The position numbers were made by a program, and so were the translations under genes. The notes below the pieces were generated by a model. The model did not search any database, was not told the DNA's origin, and worked only from the letters and a program-made list of their open reading frames with translations. Shown piece by piece: positions 24,046 through 32,701 of a stretch of 64,000 nucleotides of DNA (positions are counted from its first letter, which is position 1; every line of letters begins with the position of its first letter). The stretch covers positions 8,503,922 through 8,567,921 of the forward strand of contig NZ_CP048289.1 in assembly GCF_014084105.1 (NCBI RefSeq), read 5' to 3'. This stretch comes from Streptacidiphilus sp. P02-A3a. Lineage in GTDB: Bacteria; Actinomycetota; Actinomycetes; Streptomycetales; Streptomycetaceae.

Positions 24046-24115
24046 TGCTCCCCCTGCTGTCCGCGCCGGTTCCCGCATCACTGTCCGCCCGTGCCGCTGC
24101 TGTCCGTCCGTGCCG

Positions 24116-25087
24116 CTAGTCGGCGAGGGACACCTCGGGCACGGCCGGGCGGCCGTCCAGCTCGCCACTGCCCACGAAGTCCTTCAGCCACGCCCGGAAG
24201 TCCGGGCCCAGGTCCTCACGCTCGCACGCCAGGCGGACGATGGCGCGCAGGTAGTCGCCCCGGTCACCCGTGTCGTAGCGGCGGCCCTTGAACAGCACGC
24301 CGTGGACCGGACCGCCCCGGCCGGGGGTGCGCTGCGCCAGCACCCGCAGCGCGTCGGTCAGCTGGATCTCGCCGTGCAGCCCGGGCGCGGTCTCGTGCAG
24401 CACCTCGAACACGCTCGGGTCCAGCACGTAGCGGCCGATCACCGCGTAGTTGCTGGGGGCCTCGTCCGCGCTGGGCTTCTCCACCAGGTCGGTGATCCGG
24501 ACGATCTCGTCGTCACCGCCGAGGGTGCCGTGCCACTCGGCGGGCCGCACCGCGGCGCAGCCGTACAGGTGGGTCTGCGACGGGTCGACCTCGATCAGCG
24601 CCACCACGCTGCCGCCGAGCTCCCGCTGGACGTCGATCATCTTCGCCAGCAGCGGGTCGCGCGGGTCGATCAGGTCGTCGCCGAGGAGCACCGCGAAGGG
24701 CTGGTCGGCGACGTGCGGCTCGGCGCAGAGCACCGCGTGGCCGAGCCCCTTCGGGTCGCCCTGGCGGACGTAGTGCATGGTGGCGAGGTCGCTGGATTCG
24801 CGGACCCGGTCCAGCTTGGGCTGGTCGCCCTTGCGGATCAGCAGTTCCTCCAGCTCGTACGCGCGGTCGAAGTGGTCCTCCAGCGGACGCTTGTTCCGGC
24901 CGGTGATCATCAGCACGTCGGTCAGTCCGGCCGAGGCGGCCTCCTCGACGACGTACTGGATCGCGGGCTTGTCCACGACCGGAAGCATTTCCTTCGGAGT
25001 GGCCTTGGTCGCCGGGAGGAACCGGGTACCCAGACCGGCGGCGGGGATCACAGCCTTGGTGATCTGGCGCGAACGAGCATTCGTCAT
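24116..25087 (-). CDS. galU: UTP-glucose-1-phosphate uridylyltransferase
   Basis: A 323-residue nucleotidyltransferase making UDP-glucose for glycan synthesis. N-terminal AVIPAAGLGTRFLPATKATP and KEMLPVVDKPAIQYVVEEA are the GalU signature; LLGDDLIDPRDPLL provides the metal-binding Asp region, YAVIGRYVLDP and GEIQLTDALR follow. Start ATG 25087 (MTNARSRQITK). It lies 70 nt upstream of glp on the same strand, the standard streptomycete order. Its product can feed galE (39804) and the glycosyltransferases at 32.7-36.3 kb. Confidence 0.93.
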   Translation of the reverse strand: MTNARSRQITKAVIPAAGLGTRFLPATKATPKEMLPVVDKPAIQYVVEEAASAGLTDVLMITGRNKRPLEDHFDRAYELEELLIRKGDQPKLDRVRESSDLATMHYVRQGDPKGLGHAVLCAEPHVADQPFAVLLGDDLIDPRDPLLAKMIDVQRELGGSVVALIEVDPSQTHLYGCAAVRPAEWHGTLGGDDEIVRITDLVEKPSADEAPSNYAVIGRYVLDPSVFEVLHETAPGLHGEIQLTDALRVLAQRTPGRGGPVHGVLFKGRRYDTGDRGDYLRAIVRLACEREDLGPDFRAWLKDFVGSGELDGRPAVPEVSLAD

Positions 25088-25118
25088 GTTGACGACTGTA
25101 CTTGCCGATCCGGGCGCT

Positions 25119-25928
25119 TCAGACCTGCCCCTTGGTTTTTCCGGGCAGCTCACAGCCACTCGACAGAGACCTGTGAACCTGGTGTGACGTGGGCGTTTCG
25201 CTGGTACCGAGGTTACTGACGGGATCGAGCGCCGACGGCCCCTGGGCGCGCGCCCGGGCCAGCGCGCGCTCGGCCGCCCGCAGCAGCAGCGCGGCGTGGG
25301 CCCCGTCCGGCGGCAGCGAGGCGACGCCGACGGCGGCGCTCAGCCCGTTCCCGGGGTGGGCCGCGCCCTGCGCGGCCGGGACCGCGGGCAGCGGCAGCGA
25401 GTGCCTGCGGACCGTCCAGCGCAGCCGCGCGGCCGCGTGCTCGGCGCCGGCCGCGTCGGTGTCCGGCAGCAGCACCAGGAACTCCTCCCCGCCGTAGCGG
25501 CCGAAGACGTCGGCCGCCCGGAACTCCAGGGCCAGCCGCTGTGCCAGGTCCCGCAGCACCACCCCGGCCCGCTGGTAGCCGTGCTCGCGGCGGATCTCCT
25601 CGAAGCCCTCGACCTCCAGCAGCAGCAGCGACAGCCGCCCGCCCGGTCCGCCGCCGGGCGACTGCGGGGCGCGCAGGCAGCGGGCGATCTCCCGGTCCAG
25701 CGAGAGCTGGAGGTAGCGGTAGTTCCAGACCCCGGTCAACGGATCCGTGTAGGACGTGCGTTCGAGCACCGCGCGGGCCGCCCGCAGCGCCTCGATCTGC
25801 CGCGCCTGCTCGGCCTCGCGGACGGCCGCGGCGGCGTGGCAGCGGTGCAGCGCGCGCAGCAGCAGGGCGGCGGCGAGGAGCGCGGGCAGGCTGACTGCGG
25901 CCAGGATGTCGTAGAGCTGCGTCATCAT
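25119..25928 (-). CDS. Membrane-anchored GGDEF-domain protein (putative diguanylate cyclase)
   Basis: A 269-residue protein: one N-terminal membrane segment (ILAAVSLPALLAAALLLRAL), a short coiled coil (EAEQARQIEALRAARAVLER), then a GGDEF domain from SYTDPLTGVWNYRYLQLSLD, with the active-site variant GGEEF (RYGGEEFLVLLPDTD) and a typical C-terminal AERALARARAQG. GGEEF is usually catalytic, making cyclic di-GMP, a developmental regulator in Streptomyces. No EAL domain. Start ATG 25928 behind GGAGGAG. It is transcribed divergently from the folate gene at 26092. Confidence 0.82.
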   Translation of the reverse strand: MMTQLYDILAAVSLPALLAAALLLRALHRCHAAAAVREAEQARQIEALRAARAVLERTSYTDPLTGVWNYRYLQLSLDREIARCLRAPQSPGGGPGGRLSLLLLEVEGFEEIRREHGYQRAGVVLRDLAQRLALEFRAADVFGRYGGEEFLVLLPDTDAAGAEHAAARLRWTVRRHSLPLPAVPAAQGAAHPGNGLSAAVGVASLPPDGAHAALLLRAAERALARARAQGPSALDPVSNLGTSETPTSHQVHRSLSSGCELPGKTKGQV

Positions 25929-26019
25929 GTCTGCTCCTCCTCCGGCCGGCGGTCGCCCGGCAGGCCCGCGGATCCGCTCGGCCGGGTGCTCGGCGCCGAC
26001 CGCGCGGTCCGCCCGCCGC

Positions 26020-26078
26020 ACCTGCGCGTCCACCTGCGCGTCCACCTGAGAGTCCGCCCGAGAGTCCACTTGAGAAAG
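26020..26078. repeat. 12-bp tandem repeat array in the GGDEF/cyclo-ligase intergenic spacer
   Basis: About four and a half copies of CCTGCGCGTCCA and variants (CCTGAGAGTCCG, CCCGAGAGTCCA), ending just before the ATG at 26092. The copies have diverged in pairs. The array lies in the divergent promoter region, so repeat number could influence transcription. Confidence 0.7.
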
Positions 26079-26091
26079 GCCCGCTCATCCG

Positions 26092-26694
26092 ATGCTGAAC
26101 GACAAGGCCGCGCTGCGGTCACGGCTGCTCGCGGCACGCGCCGCGCTGTCACCCGAGCAGCGGCAGGAAGCCGCCCGGGCGCTCGCGGAGCACGCGCTGC
26201 CCCTCCTTCCGACCGAGCCGCTCCCCCGGGCGGATACGCCCCCGGTGGTGGCCGGATACGTGTCGGTGGGGGCGGAGCCGGGCACCCGCGCGCTGCTCGA
26301 CGCGCTGCGCGCGCGGGGCGCGCGGGTGTTGCTGCCGGTACTGCTGCCGGACAACGACCTCGACTGGGGCCGCTACCGGGGCCCCGAGCACCTGGTCCGG
26401 GCCGGGCGCGGACTGCTGGAGCCGGACGGCGACCGGCTCGGCCCGGACGCGGTCCGCGCGGCCGGTCTGCTGCTGCTGCCGGGGCTGGCGGTGGACCGGC
26501 GCGGGGTGCGGCTGGGACGCGGCGGCGGCAGCTACGACCGGGTGCTGGCCCGGCTGGCCCGTGGCGGCGGCGAGCGGCGGGCCCGGCTGGCGACCCTGCT
26601 GTACGACCCGGAACTGCTGGAGGACGTCCCCGCCGAGGCGCACGACCTTCCGGTCGACGCGGCGGTGACGCCCTCCGGCGTTCGCTGGTTCTGA
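26092..26694 (+). CDS. 5-formyltetrahydrofolate cyclo-ligase
   Basis: A 200-residue protein of the MTHFS/YgfA family that converts 5-formyl-THF to 5,10-methenyl-THF using ATP. The N-terminal KAALRSRLLAARAALSPEQR binds nucleotide phosphate, PVVAGYVSVGAEPGTRALLD is the folate region and the signature DRRGVRLGRGGGSYDRVLAR lies near residue 140. The length is typical. It is immediately followed by a 10-bp tandem repeat starting at its stop codon and, in convergent orientation, the penicillin-acylase gene. Confidence 0.9.
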   Translation: MLNDKAALRSRLLAARAALSPEQRQEAARALAEHALPLLPTEPLPRADTPPVVAGYVSVGAEPGTRALLDALRARGARVLLPVLLPDNDLDWGRYRGPEHLVRAGRGLLEPDGDRLGPDAVRAAGLLLLPGLAVDRRGVRLGRGGGSYDRVLARLARGGGERRARLATLLYDPELLEDVPAEAHDLPVDAAVTPSGVRWF

Positions 26695-26730
26695 CGGCCG
26701 CTGACGACCGCTGAGAGCCGCTGACGGCTG
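26691..26730. repeat. 10-bp tandem repeat starting at the cyclo-ligase stop codon
   Basis: Four copies: CTGACGGCCG, CTGACGACCG, CTGAGAGCCG, CTGACGGCTG. The first contains the TGA stop (26692-26694) and every copy keeps TGA, so stop codons are multiplied in one frame. The array fills the whole gap to the convergent gene. Confidence 0.75.
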
Positions 26731-29532
26731 CTACGGGGTCAGCGTGAGCGTGTCCACCGCCGCCGCCTGCACCGCGCTCTTGGTGTAGGCCCAGGTCAGC
26801 AGCTGGCCGTCGGCCCACAGCTGGGTCTGGTCGTCGTAGTGCGGGTCGTACGGCTGGCCGGAGGCACCGCCGATGTTGATCCACTCGGAGCCGTCGAAGT
26901 TGCTGAGGTCCACCACCATCCGCATCGACGGTGCCCAGTCGACCTGGAACCCGGCCGCGGCGTTCCAGCCGGTCGCGTCCACCGCCGAGCTGCCGCCGTT
27001 CAGCTGGTACGGGCCCCGGTTCAGCAGCCGGTGCTCCAGGCCGGAGAACAGCGAGGAGTCGGCGGTGCCGAGGGTGGACTCCTTCAGCGTCAGCGTGTGG
27101 ATCCGGCCCCAGCTCCAGGTGGCCATGTTCTTGCCCATCAGCGAGGTGAGCTGCATCCGGGCGTCCCGCATCGCCTCGGCGAGCAGGTTGTCCCGGCCGT
27201 TGACCTGCTGGCCGTTGTTGTAGGTGTACGACCACCAGCTGCTGTTCGGCTGGGTCAGCAGGTTCGAGACCACGGTCATCCACTGGTCGCCGCCGTCCGG
27301 CTGGGCCTGGTCCGGGGCGCGCAGGCCGCAGACGCTGACCAGCTTGGTCGGGCCGTTGAGGCCGTCGGCCGGGACGTTGGCGGTCTGCGCCTGCATCACG
27401 CAGTCGGTGGTGGCCCGCACCGAGGCCGGGAGCTTCTCGTCGAAGGCCAGGTGCAGCAGGTTGCTCCAGACCGCGTTGTAGTACGCCGCCGCCGCCGAGC
27501 CCGAGTCCTGGTCGTAGTTCCAGTCCTTGAGCAGCGCCTGGGCGTCGGTGTAGTACGAACCGCCGCTGAGCTTCACCTTGAGCAGGTACGGCACCAGGGT
27601 CTTCGCCATCACGCTGGTGTCGTCGTTCTGGATGTCGGACATGTCGTCCGGCGAGATCTTGCCGTTCCCGGCGATCTTGGACTGGATCAGGCTGGTGATC
27701 TGCTGGGCGCGGATGCCGTAGTCCCAGTCGGCGGTGATGGGGTACGGGTAACTGCTGTTCACCACCTCCTGGTTGGCGGCGACGATGTACCCGGCGGCGG
27801 GGTTCTCCACGTACGGCAGGGCCGCCGTGGGGATGTAGCCCTTCCAGGCGTAGGCGGAGTCCCAACCGGGATCCGGGTAGCTGCCGTTGTCGCCCTTGGC
27901 CCGGACCGGGATCTCCCCGGTCGCGGTGTAGCCGATGTTGCCGGAGGCGCCCGCGCCGTCCGCGTAGACCATGTTCTGGCCGGGGACGTCGAACTCGGCG
28001 GCGGCCTTCCGGAACTGGTCGAAGTCGGTGGCCTGGTCCAGCGAGAACACCGAGTCCATGGTCCGGCCGGGGCTGAGCGCGGTCCACTTCAGCGCGATGG
28101 CGTAGCCGTTGCCGCGCGGTGGGGCGGCCCCGGTGACCGGCGCGGTCTGGCCGACCGCCTGCTCCACCGCGTCGTGGTCGGAGATGATCGGCATGCCGTC
28201 GGCGGTGCTGCGCACGGTGATCGTCTGGTCCGCCGCTCCGGCGACCTTGATGGTCACCGTCCGGTTGGTGAACTGCTGGGTGCCGTTGTCGTAGGCGTAG
28301 CTGTCGGGGCCGGTGACCTGCTCCAGGTAGAGGTCCTGGACGTCGGCGCCGAGGTTGGTGAAGCCCCAGGAGATCGACTGGTTGTGGCCGATCACCACGC
28401 CGGGCATCCCCGGGAAGGTGAACCCGGTGACGTCGTAGGGGCAGGCGGCGCTGAGGGTGTCGCAGTGCAGGCCCATCTGCTCCCAGACGGACGGCAGTCC
28501 GGGGGTGAGGTGCGGGTCGTCTGCCAGCAGCGGCTTGCCGGAGGTCGTGTACTTGCCGGAGACCACCCAGGAGTTGGAGCCGATGCCCTGACCGGGCTCG
28601 CCCAGCATCGACGGGACGCTGTCGAGGTTGGCGGCCAGCTGGGTCGCGGCGCTGGTCAGGCCCTGGACGGTGCCGCTGTTGTCGCCGCTGCCGCTGCCGC
28701 TCGGACCGGAGCTGGTGGAGGCGGTGGTGTCGGCGGTGGCCCCGGCGGTGTCGGCGGACGAGGGGTGGTAGACCGCCTTCTTGAGGTTGCCGGAGTCGGA
28801 GACGGTGCCGGTGTCCACGATGGTGCCGTTGGCGGCCGGGTAGGCGGGGTAGAGCTGGGCGATCTGCGCCGCGCTGAGGCTCTGCGAGAGCAGCGAGCGG
28901 TCGATCTCCTGCTGCATGTTGCCGCTGAGGTCCCAGGCCATCGCCTTGAGCCAGGAGACCGAGTCCACCGGCGTCCAGGGGGCGGGGGTGTAGCCGCTGT
29001 GGGCGGCGCCGAGCATGGCGTACTCCACCGACTTCCCGGCGCCGCCCGGGTGCTGCTTGAGCCAGGCGTTCACCCCGGCGGAGAAGTCCTGGAGGTAGGC
29101 CTTGGTGGTCGCCGAGAGCTGGCTGTCGTACTCATGCTGCGCGACCCCGTGCCAGTCCATGGTCTGGATGAAGGCGTCGCTCTGCACGTTGGCGTCGTTC
29201 TTGCCCGCGCCGAACATGGAGGCCAGGGTGCCGGAGGTGATGTGGCGGTCCACGTCCATCTGCCAGAACCGGTCCTGGGCCTGGACGAAGCCCTGCGCCA
29301 TGAAGAGGTCGGCGGCGCTGTTCGCGTAGATCTGCGGGATGCCCTTGCTGTCCCGGGTCACGGTGACCTGCCCTTGCAGGCCCGCGAGTTGGAGCGTTCC
29401 CGTGGTCTGCGGGAAGGACGCGCGGACCGTGCGAACGCCGTACCAGCCTCCGCCGACGGCGCCCACCACCACCAGCAGCACCAGCAGGATCACCAGCAAC
29501 CGAAACCGGCGGAATTTCTTGGTGCGGGGCAT
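26731..29532 (-). CDS. Penicillin-acylase-family secreted or membrane-anchored Ntn-hydrolase
   Basis: A 933-residue protein with an N-terminal signal anchor (LLVILLVLLVVVGAVGGGWY, residues 12-31). The A-chain part begins GLQGQVTVTRDSKGIPQIYA. A Ser/Thr/Gly-rich linker (residues 255-290) precedes GSNSWVVSG, whose Ser at about residue 321 is the expected N-terminal nucleophile after autoprocessing; B-chain motifs include LLADDPHLTPGLPSVWEQMG, GHNQSISWGFTNLGADVQDL and the later YADGAGASGNIGYTATGEIP. Members cleave amide bonds of beta-lactams, acyl-homoserine lactones or lipopeptides; the substrate cannot be told here. It is a single gene convergent with the cyclo-ligase. Confidence 0.88.
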   Translation of the reverse strand: MPRTKKFRRFRLLVILLVLLVVVGAVGGGWYGVRTVRASFPQTTGTLQLAGLQGQVTVTRDSKGIPQIYANSAADLFMAQGFVQAQDRFWQMDVDRHITSGTLASMFGAGKNDANVQSDAFIQTMDWHGVAQHEYDSQLSATTKAYLQDFSAGVNAWLKQHPGGAGKSVEYAMLGAAHSGYTPAPWTPVDSVSWLKAMAWDLSGNMQQEIDRSLLSQSLSAAQIAQLYPAYPAANGTIVDTGTVSDSGNLKKAVYHPSSADTAGATADTTASTSSGPSGSGSGDNSGTVQGLTSAATQLAANLDSVPSMLGEPGQGIGSNSWVVSGKYTTSGKPLLADDPHLTPGLPSVWEQMGLHCDTLSAACPYDVTGFTFPGMPGVVIGHNQSISWGFTNLGADVQDLYLEQVTGPDSYAYDNGTQQFTNRTVTIKVAGAADQTITVRSTADGMPIISDHDAVEQAVGQTAPVTGAAPPRGNGYAIALKWTALSPGRTMDSVFSLDQATDFDQFRKAAAEFDVPGQNMVYADGAGASGNIGYTATGEIPVRAKGDNGSYPDPGWDSAYAWKGYIPTAALPYVENPAAGYIVAANQEVVNSSYPYPITADWDYGIRAQQITSLIQSKIAGNGKISPDDMSDIQNDDTSVMAKTLVPYLLKVKLSGGSYYTDAQALLKDWNYDQDSGSAAAAYYNAVWSNLLHLAFDEKLPASVRATTDCVMQAQTANVPADGLNGPTKLVSVCGLRAPDQAQPDGGDQWMTVVSNLLTQPNSSWWSYTYNNGQQVNGRDNLLAEAMRDARMQLTSLMGKNMATWSWGRIHTLTLKESTLGTADSSLFSGLEHRLLNRGPYQLNGGSSAVDATGWNAAAGFQVDWAPSMRMVVDLSNFDGSEWINIGGASGQPYDPHYDDQTQLWADGQLLTWAYTKSAVQAAAVDTLTLTP

Positions 29533-29891
29533 CAGGGTCCTTGTTGAGGCAGGGGCTCGTCCGCCGCCGTGCAGTGCGGCGGGGCCGACGCTAACACCTG
29601 AACCGGAACAGCTGCGGACTGGTACCCGGCTTGGGAGCCTTCGCCGAGCCCTTGTCCAGCCTTCTCCGGGGCCGGTGTCGCGCGCCGAAGAAACCGGCCA
29701 CGACCGACGGGGACCTACCTGGGTCCGCCGAAGATCGCACGGTAGAACTCGTGAGGGTACTAGCGACCGGGCCCCGGCGAAACCGGCGCGGGCGGCGACC
29801 GGCGCCGGGCGGACCGGGCGCGCGGGTGGAGCCGCAGCTCACACCGGTCACAGTGGACTATCGGCCGGGAATAACGCATCATTGACCGTCG

Positions 29892-29918
29892 TTAGCACTC
29901 ATCAGGCGAGAGTGCCAG
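29892..29918 (+). promoter_or_regulatory. CIRCE-like HrcA operator upstream of the FmdB-type gene
   Basis: TTAGCACTC, 9 nt, then GAGTGCCAG. The CIRCE consensus is TTAGCACTC-N9-GAGTGCTAA, so the left half is perfect and the right half matches 7 of 9. It ends 12 nt before GTG 29931 and abuts the ribosome site AGGAGG. The remainder of 29533-29930 holds no gene that I can support. Confidence 0.7.
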
Positions 29919-29930
29919 GAGGAATGACAA

Positions 29931-30269
29931 GTGCCGACGTACCAGTACCAGTGCACCGAGTGTGGCAGCGGCCTTGAGGCAGTCCAGAAGTTCACGGACG
30001 ACGCCCTGACCGTCTGCCCGGAGTGCAGCGGAAGGCTGCGCAAGATCTACTCCGCCGTGGGTGTGGTCTTCAAGGGCAGCGGCTTCTACCGCACCGACAG
30101 CCGTTCGTCGTCGAGCAGCACGGTGGGTGCTTCCAAGTCCACCGCCTCGGCGTCGTCGAGCGGCGACTCGACGAGCTCGTCGACGTCGGGGGCGTCCTCG
30201 ACGTCTTCGTCGTCCTCGTCGGCCTCGAAGGGCACGTCGTCGGGCAGCAGCTCGACGCCCGCCGCCTGA
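29931..30269 (+). CDS. FmdB-family zinc-ribbon regulatory protein
   Basis: A 112-residue protein. Residues 1-50 form the FmdB zinc ribbon: MPTYQYQCTECGSGLEAVQK with CxxC, then VCPECSGRLRKIYSAVGVVF with a second CxxC. The rest (from residue 58) is an extreme Ser/Thr low-complexity tail, as in actinomycete homologues. Function is unresolved; the family name comes from a proposed regulator. GTG 29931 follows AGGAGG. The CIRCE-like element just upstream suggests heat-shock control by HrcA, an unexpected connection for this family. Confidence 0.85.
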   Translation: MPTYQYQCTECGSGLEAVQKFTDDALTVCPECSGRLRKIYSAVGVVFKGSGFYRTDSRSSSSSTVGASKSTASASSSGDSTSSSTSGASSTSSSSSSASKGTSSGSSSTPAA

Positions 30270-30421
30270 CCCGCAGCACCCGCACGTCGGCCTTGTGGCC
30301 GAGCCCCGCCGGGCCTGAGTCCTGCTCTGGCAGTGACCGGCGGGGCTTTGGCACGTCCGGAAACGTCTCAGCGGGTGCGGGATTCACCCGTGGGGGTGGC
30401 CGAGTTCTCCACAGGCCCTAG

Positions 30422-31111
30422 TTGTCCACAGAAATCGTCCAGCGGCGCGGAAGTGCCGGTGGGGCGGGCCATCGTGGTGGTGCGGGCAGGTCGGCCGACC
30501 TGCCCGGCTACCCGACGGCCTCGCAAAGGCGGTGGTTCCGCATGTGCTCCCTGACGCTGCGCCCCCTGACGATCAGCGACCCCTCCCGTTCTGCCGCACC
30601 CCCCGCTGCCGCGCCCTCTCCTGCCACGCTCCCTCCTGCCACGCTCCGGCAGGCCGGGCCGGAGCCCGCTCCGGAACGGGCGGCGGCGGAGAGCCGGACA
30701 GCGAGCCAGACAGCGAGCCAGACAGCGAGCCAGGCGGCGAGCCAGGACCGGGCGGAGAGCTGGGTGCGCGGCTGGGCCGACAGCTGGGCGGAGAGCTGGG
30801 CGGAGGACGAGCCGGAGCCGGTGGCCGCGCCACGGCCGGTCGCGCCCACCGTTCCGCTGGTCGGCGACGCTCCGGCGGTACCGCCCACGCGGCGGGTCGC
30901 GCCGTTCGCGCCGATCCGGGCCGGGGGCGGCCGACATCGGCTGCCCGTTTCGGTACGGCGAAGGCCGGGGCCGGTCACGGTGGGGCTGCTGGCGGCGGCG
31001 ACCACGCTGGCGCTGGGCGCGCTGCGGGCTCCGCAGCCGCCGTCCACCGGTCACCCCGGCCAGAGCGGGCCCGCGACCACCCGGGTCGGCACGGTGCGGG
31101 GGCCCTCGTGA
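30422..31111 (+). CDS. Hypothetical protein with one C-terminal hydrophobic segment
   Basis: Up to 229 residues, of low certainty. Residues 45-110 are low-complexity and repeat-derived (four TASQ units from a 12-bp repeat at 30698-30746), followed by a Trp-containing acidic stretch and, near the end, RRRPGPVTVGLLAAATTLAL, a possible membrane segment. The C-terminus resembles the N-terminal membrane part of SAF-domain proteins found after fmdB in other actinomycetes, but the SAF domain is missing; a remnant is possible. Start uncertain (30422 or 30542). Confidence 0.35.
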   Translation: MSTEIVQRRGSAGGAGHRGGAGRSADLPGYPTASQRRWFRMCSLTLRPLTISDPSRSAAPPAAAPSPATLPPATLRQAGPEPAPERAAAESRTASQTASQTASQAASQDRAESWVRGWADSWAESWAEDEPEPVAAPRPVAPTVPLVGDAPAVPPTRRVAPFAPIRAGGGRHRLPVSVRRRPGPVTVGLLAAATTLALGALRAPQPPSTGHPGQSGPATTRVGTVRGPS

Positions 31112-31168
31112 CACGCCGAAGGGCCGAGGCGGCGCCCCGGCCCTTCCATGTCGCGCTGCGGCTCGGCC

Positions 31169-31378
31169 TCAGTCGCCGTGGTGCGGCGGTGTCTCCCGCC
31201 GGTACCACGCCTCGTCCCGCTCGGAGCCGCCCTGGTCGCCGCCCCAGCCGGAGTCGGTGTCGTCCCGGCTCGGCTGGGTCAGCGGGTCGTCGAAGCGCAG
31301 CGCCGGGCGCTTGGGGGTGTCGTCTGCCATGCGTCCAGCGTACGAGGCGGCGGCGGGCGGCTGCGGGGTGGTGCTCAT
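31169..31378 (-). CDS. Small conserved actinomycete protein after hrdD
   Basis: A 53-69 residue hydrophilic protein. The core MADDTPKRPALRFDDPLTQP followed by a DSGWGG motif and the C-terminal PPHH tail resembles small uncharacterised streptomycete proteins. The long form starts at ATG 31378, overlapping the sigma factor stop (ATGA); the short form starts at ATG 31330. Probably disordered. Coupling to the sigma gene suggests co-expression; the function is unknown. Confidence 0.65.
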   Translation of the reverse strand: MSTTPQPPAAASYAGRMADDTPKRPALRFDDPLTQPSRDDTDSGWGGDQGGSERDEAWYRRETPPHHGD

Positions 31379-32346
31379 GCCGCCTCGAAGCCCGAGTGGT
31401 CGGCGATCTTCCGCAGCTCGGCGAGCGCGTGCTTCTCGATCTGCCGGATCCGCTCACGGGTCAGGCCGTGCTGCTTGCCGACCTCGGTCAAGGTCCGCTC
31501 GCGGCCGTCCTCCATGCCGTAGCGGGAACGGATGATCGACGCGGTGCGGTCGTCCAGCCGCCCGATCAGGTCCTCCAGCTCCTCACGGCGCAGCATCACC
31601 ATGACCGCGTCCTCGGGTGAGGTCGCGGTGGTGTCCTCGACCAGGTCGCCGAACTGGGTCTCGCCCGCGTCGTCGACCGTCATGTTGAGGCTGACCGGGT
31701 CGCGGGCCCAGTCCAGGACGTCCTTGATCCGCTCGACCGTGGTGTCCAGCTCGGCGGCGATCTCGGAGTGCTCCACGTCGCGCCCCAGCTCCTTGGACTT
31801 CTCGCGCTGGACCCGGCGGATACGCCCGAGTTCCTCGACGAGGTGCACCGGCAGCCGGATGGTGCGGGACTGGTCGGCGATGGAACGGGTGATCGCCTGG
31901 CGGATCCACCAGGTCGCGTAGGTGGAGAACTTGAAGCCCTTGCCGAAGTCGAACTTCTCCACCGCCCGGACCAGGCCGGCGTTGCCCTCCTGGATCAGGT
32001 CGAGCAGCGGCAGCCCGCTGCGCGGGTAGCGGCGAGCCACGGCGACGACCAGCCGGAGGTTGGAGCGGATGAACACGTCCTTGGCGTGGCGCCCGTCAGC
32101 GATGACCGCGCGCAGTTCGTCCTCACTCGCGCCTGCTGCGGTCTCGCCGCTCTCCAGCAGGTGCTCGGCGAAGACACCGGCTTCTATTCGGGTTGAGAGG
32201 TCGACTTCCTGCGCGGCGTCGAGCAGCGGAGTCCGGGCGATCTCGTCCAGGTACATGCCGACGAGGTCGCGGTCGGCCTCACCGCTGGTCGGACGCGCGG
32301 TGCGAGTCCGGTCGGCCTTGTCGCGGACGACGGCACGCGTTGCCAT
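31375..32346 (-). CDS. hrdD: HrdD-like primary-type sigma-70 factor
   Basis: A 323-residue group 1/2 sigma factor. Region 1.2 (DLVGMYLDEIARTPLLDAAQ), region 2 (NLRLVVAVARRY, LIQEGNAGLVRAVEKFDFGK, FSTYATWWIRQAITR), region 3 (VHLVEELGRIRRVQREKSKE) and region 4 (RSRYGMEDGRERTLTEVGKQ, then RERIRQIEKHALAELR) are all present, so it recognises RpoD-like -10/-35 promoters. The N-terminus MATRAVVRDKADRTR resembles HrdD of Streptomyces and there is no long region 1.1 as in HrdB. A sigma-R-type promoter upstream supports HrdD. Confidence 0.85.
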   Translation of the reverse strand: MATRAVVRDKADRTRTARPTSGEADRDLVGMYLDEIARTPLLDAAQEVDLSTRIEAGVFAEHLLESGETAAGASEDELRAVIADGRHAKDVFIRSNLRLVVAVARRYPRSGLPLLDLIQEGNAGLVRAVEKFDFGKGFKFSTYATWWIRQAITRSIADQSRTIRLPVHLVEELGRIRRVQREKSKELGRDVEHSEIAAELDTTVERIKDVLDWARDPVSLNMTVDDAGETQFGDLVEDTTATSPEDAVMVMLRREELEDLIGRLDDRTASIIRSRYGMEDGRERTLTEVGKQHGLTRERIRQIEKHALAELRKIADHSGFEAA

Positions 32347-32414
32347 TCGTACTCCTTCACGGAGAAGGGACGGGCCCGGCTGGCCCGTTCACGGGTTGCC
32401 TTTCGTAACGATGC

Positions 32415-32440
32415 AACGAGTAGATTCCGGACATCATTCC
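32415..32440 (-). promoter_or_regulatory. Sigma-R-type promoter of hrdD
   Basis: On the minus strand GGAAT (32440-32436), 18 nt, then GTT (32417-32415), matching the sigma-R (SigH-type) consensus GGAAT-N18-GTT exactly. It lies about 70 bp upstream of the hrdD ATG. hrdD of S. coelicolor is known to be a thiol-stress sigma-R target. The rest of the 32347-32701 gap shows no gene. Confidence 0.7.
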
Positions 32441-32701
32441 CAACGTGCGGTTTTTTCTGCCGGGGTGCAGTATCCTTGCGAATTTTCCCCCGATGATGAC
32501 CGGAGCGTGCCCGGTTGCTCACGGAGAGATATGACGCCGTGTCGGCTCGGCACTGAGCCCGGTGCGCCCGGTCCTGGCCGCGCACTCAACGACTACGACG
32601 AGTCTGCGCTCGCCGGAAGTTCCGCGCGCGCCGGAATCGGGACGGCCCGCCGCCCGGGGCTTCCCCCGGTCGACGAGCCGTCGCGGTGCGCTCAACTACG
32701 G

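Noticed and set aside
26839..29547. 902-residue plus-strand frame opposite the penicillin-acylase gene
   Set aside because: Antisense shadow rich in Val, Gly, His and Arg without domains; the minus strand has clear Ntn-hydrolase motifs and a signal anchor.
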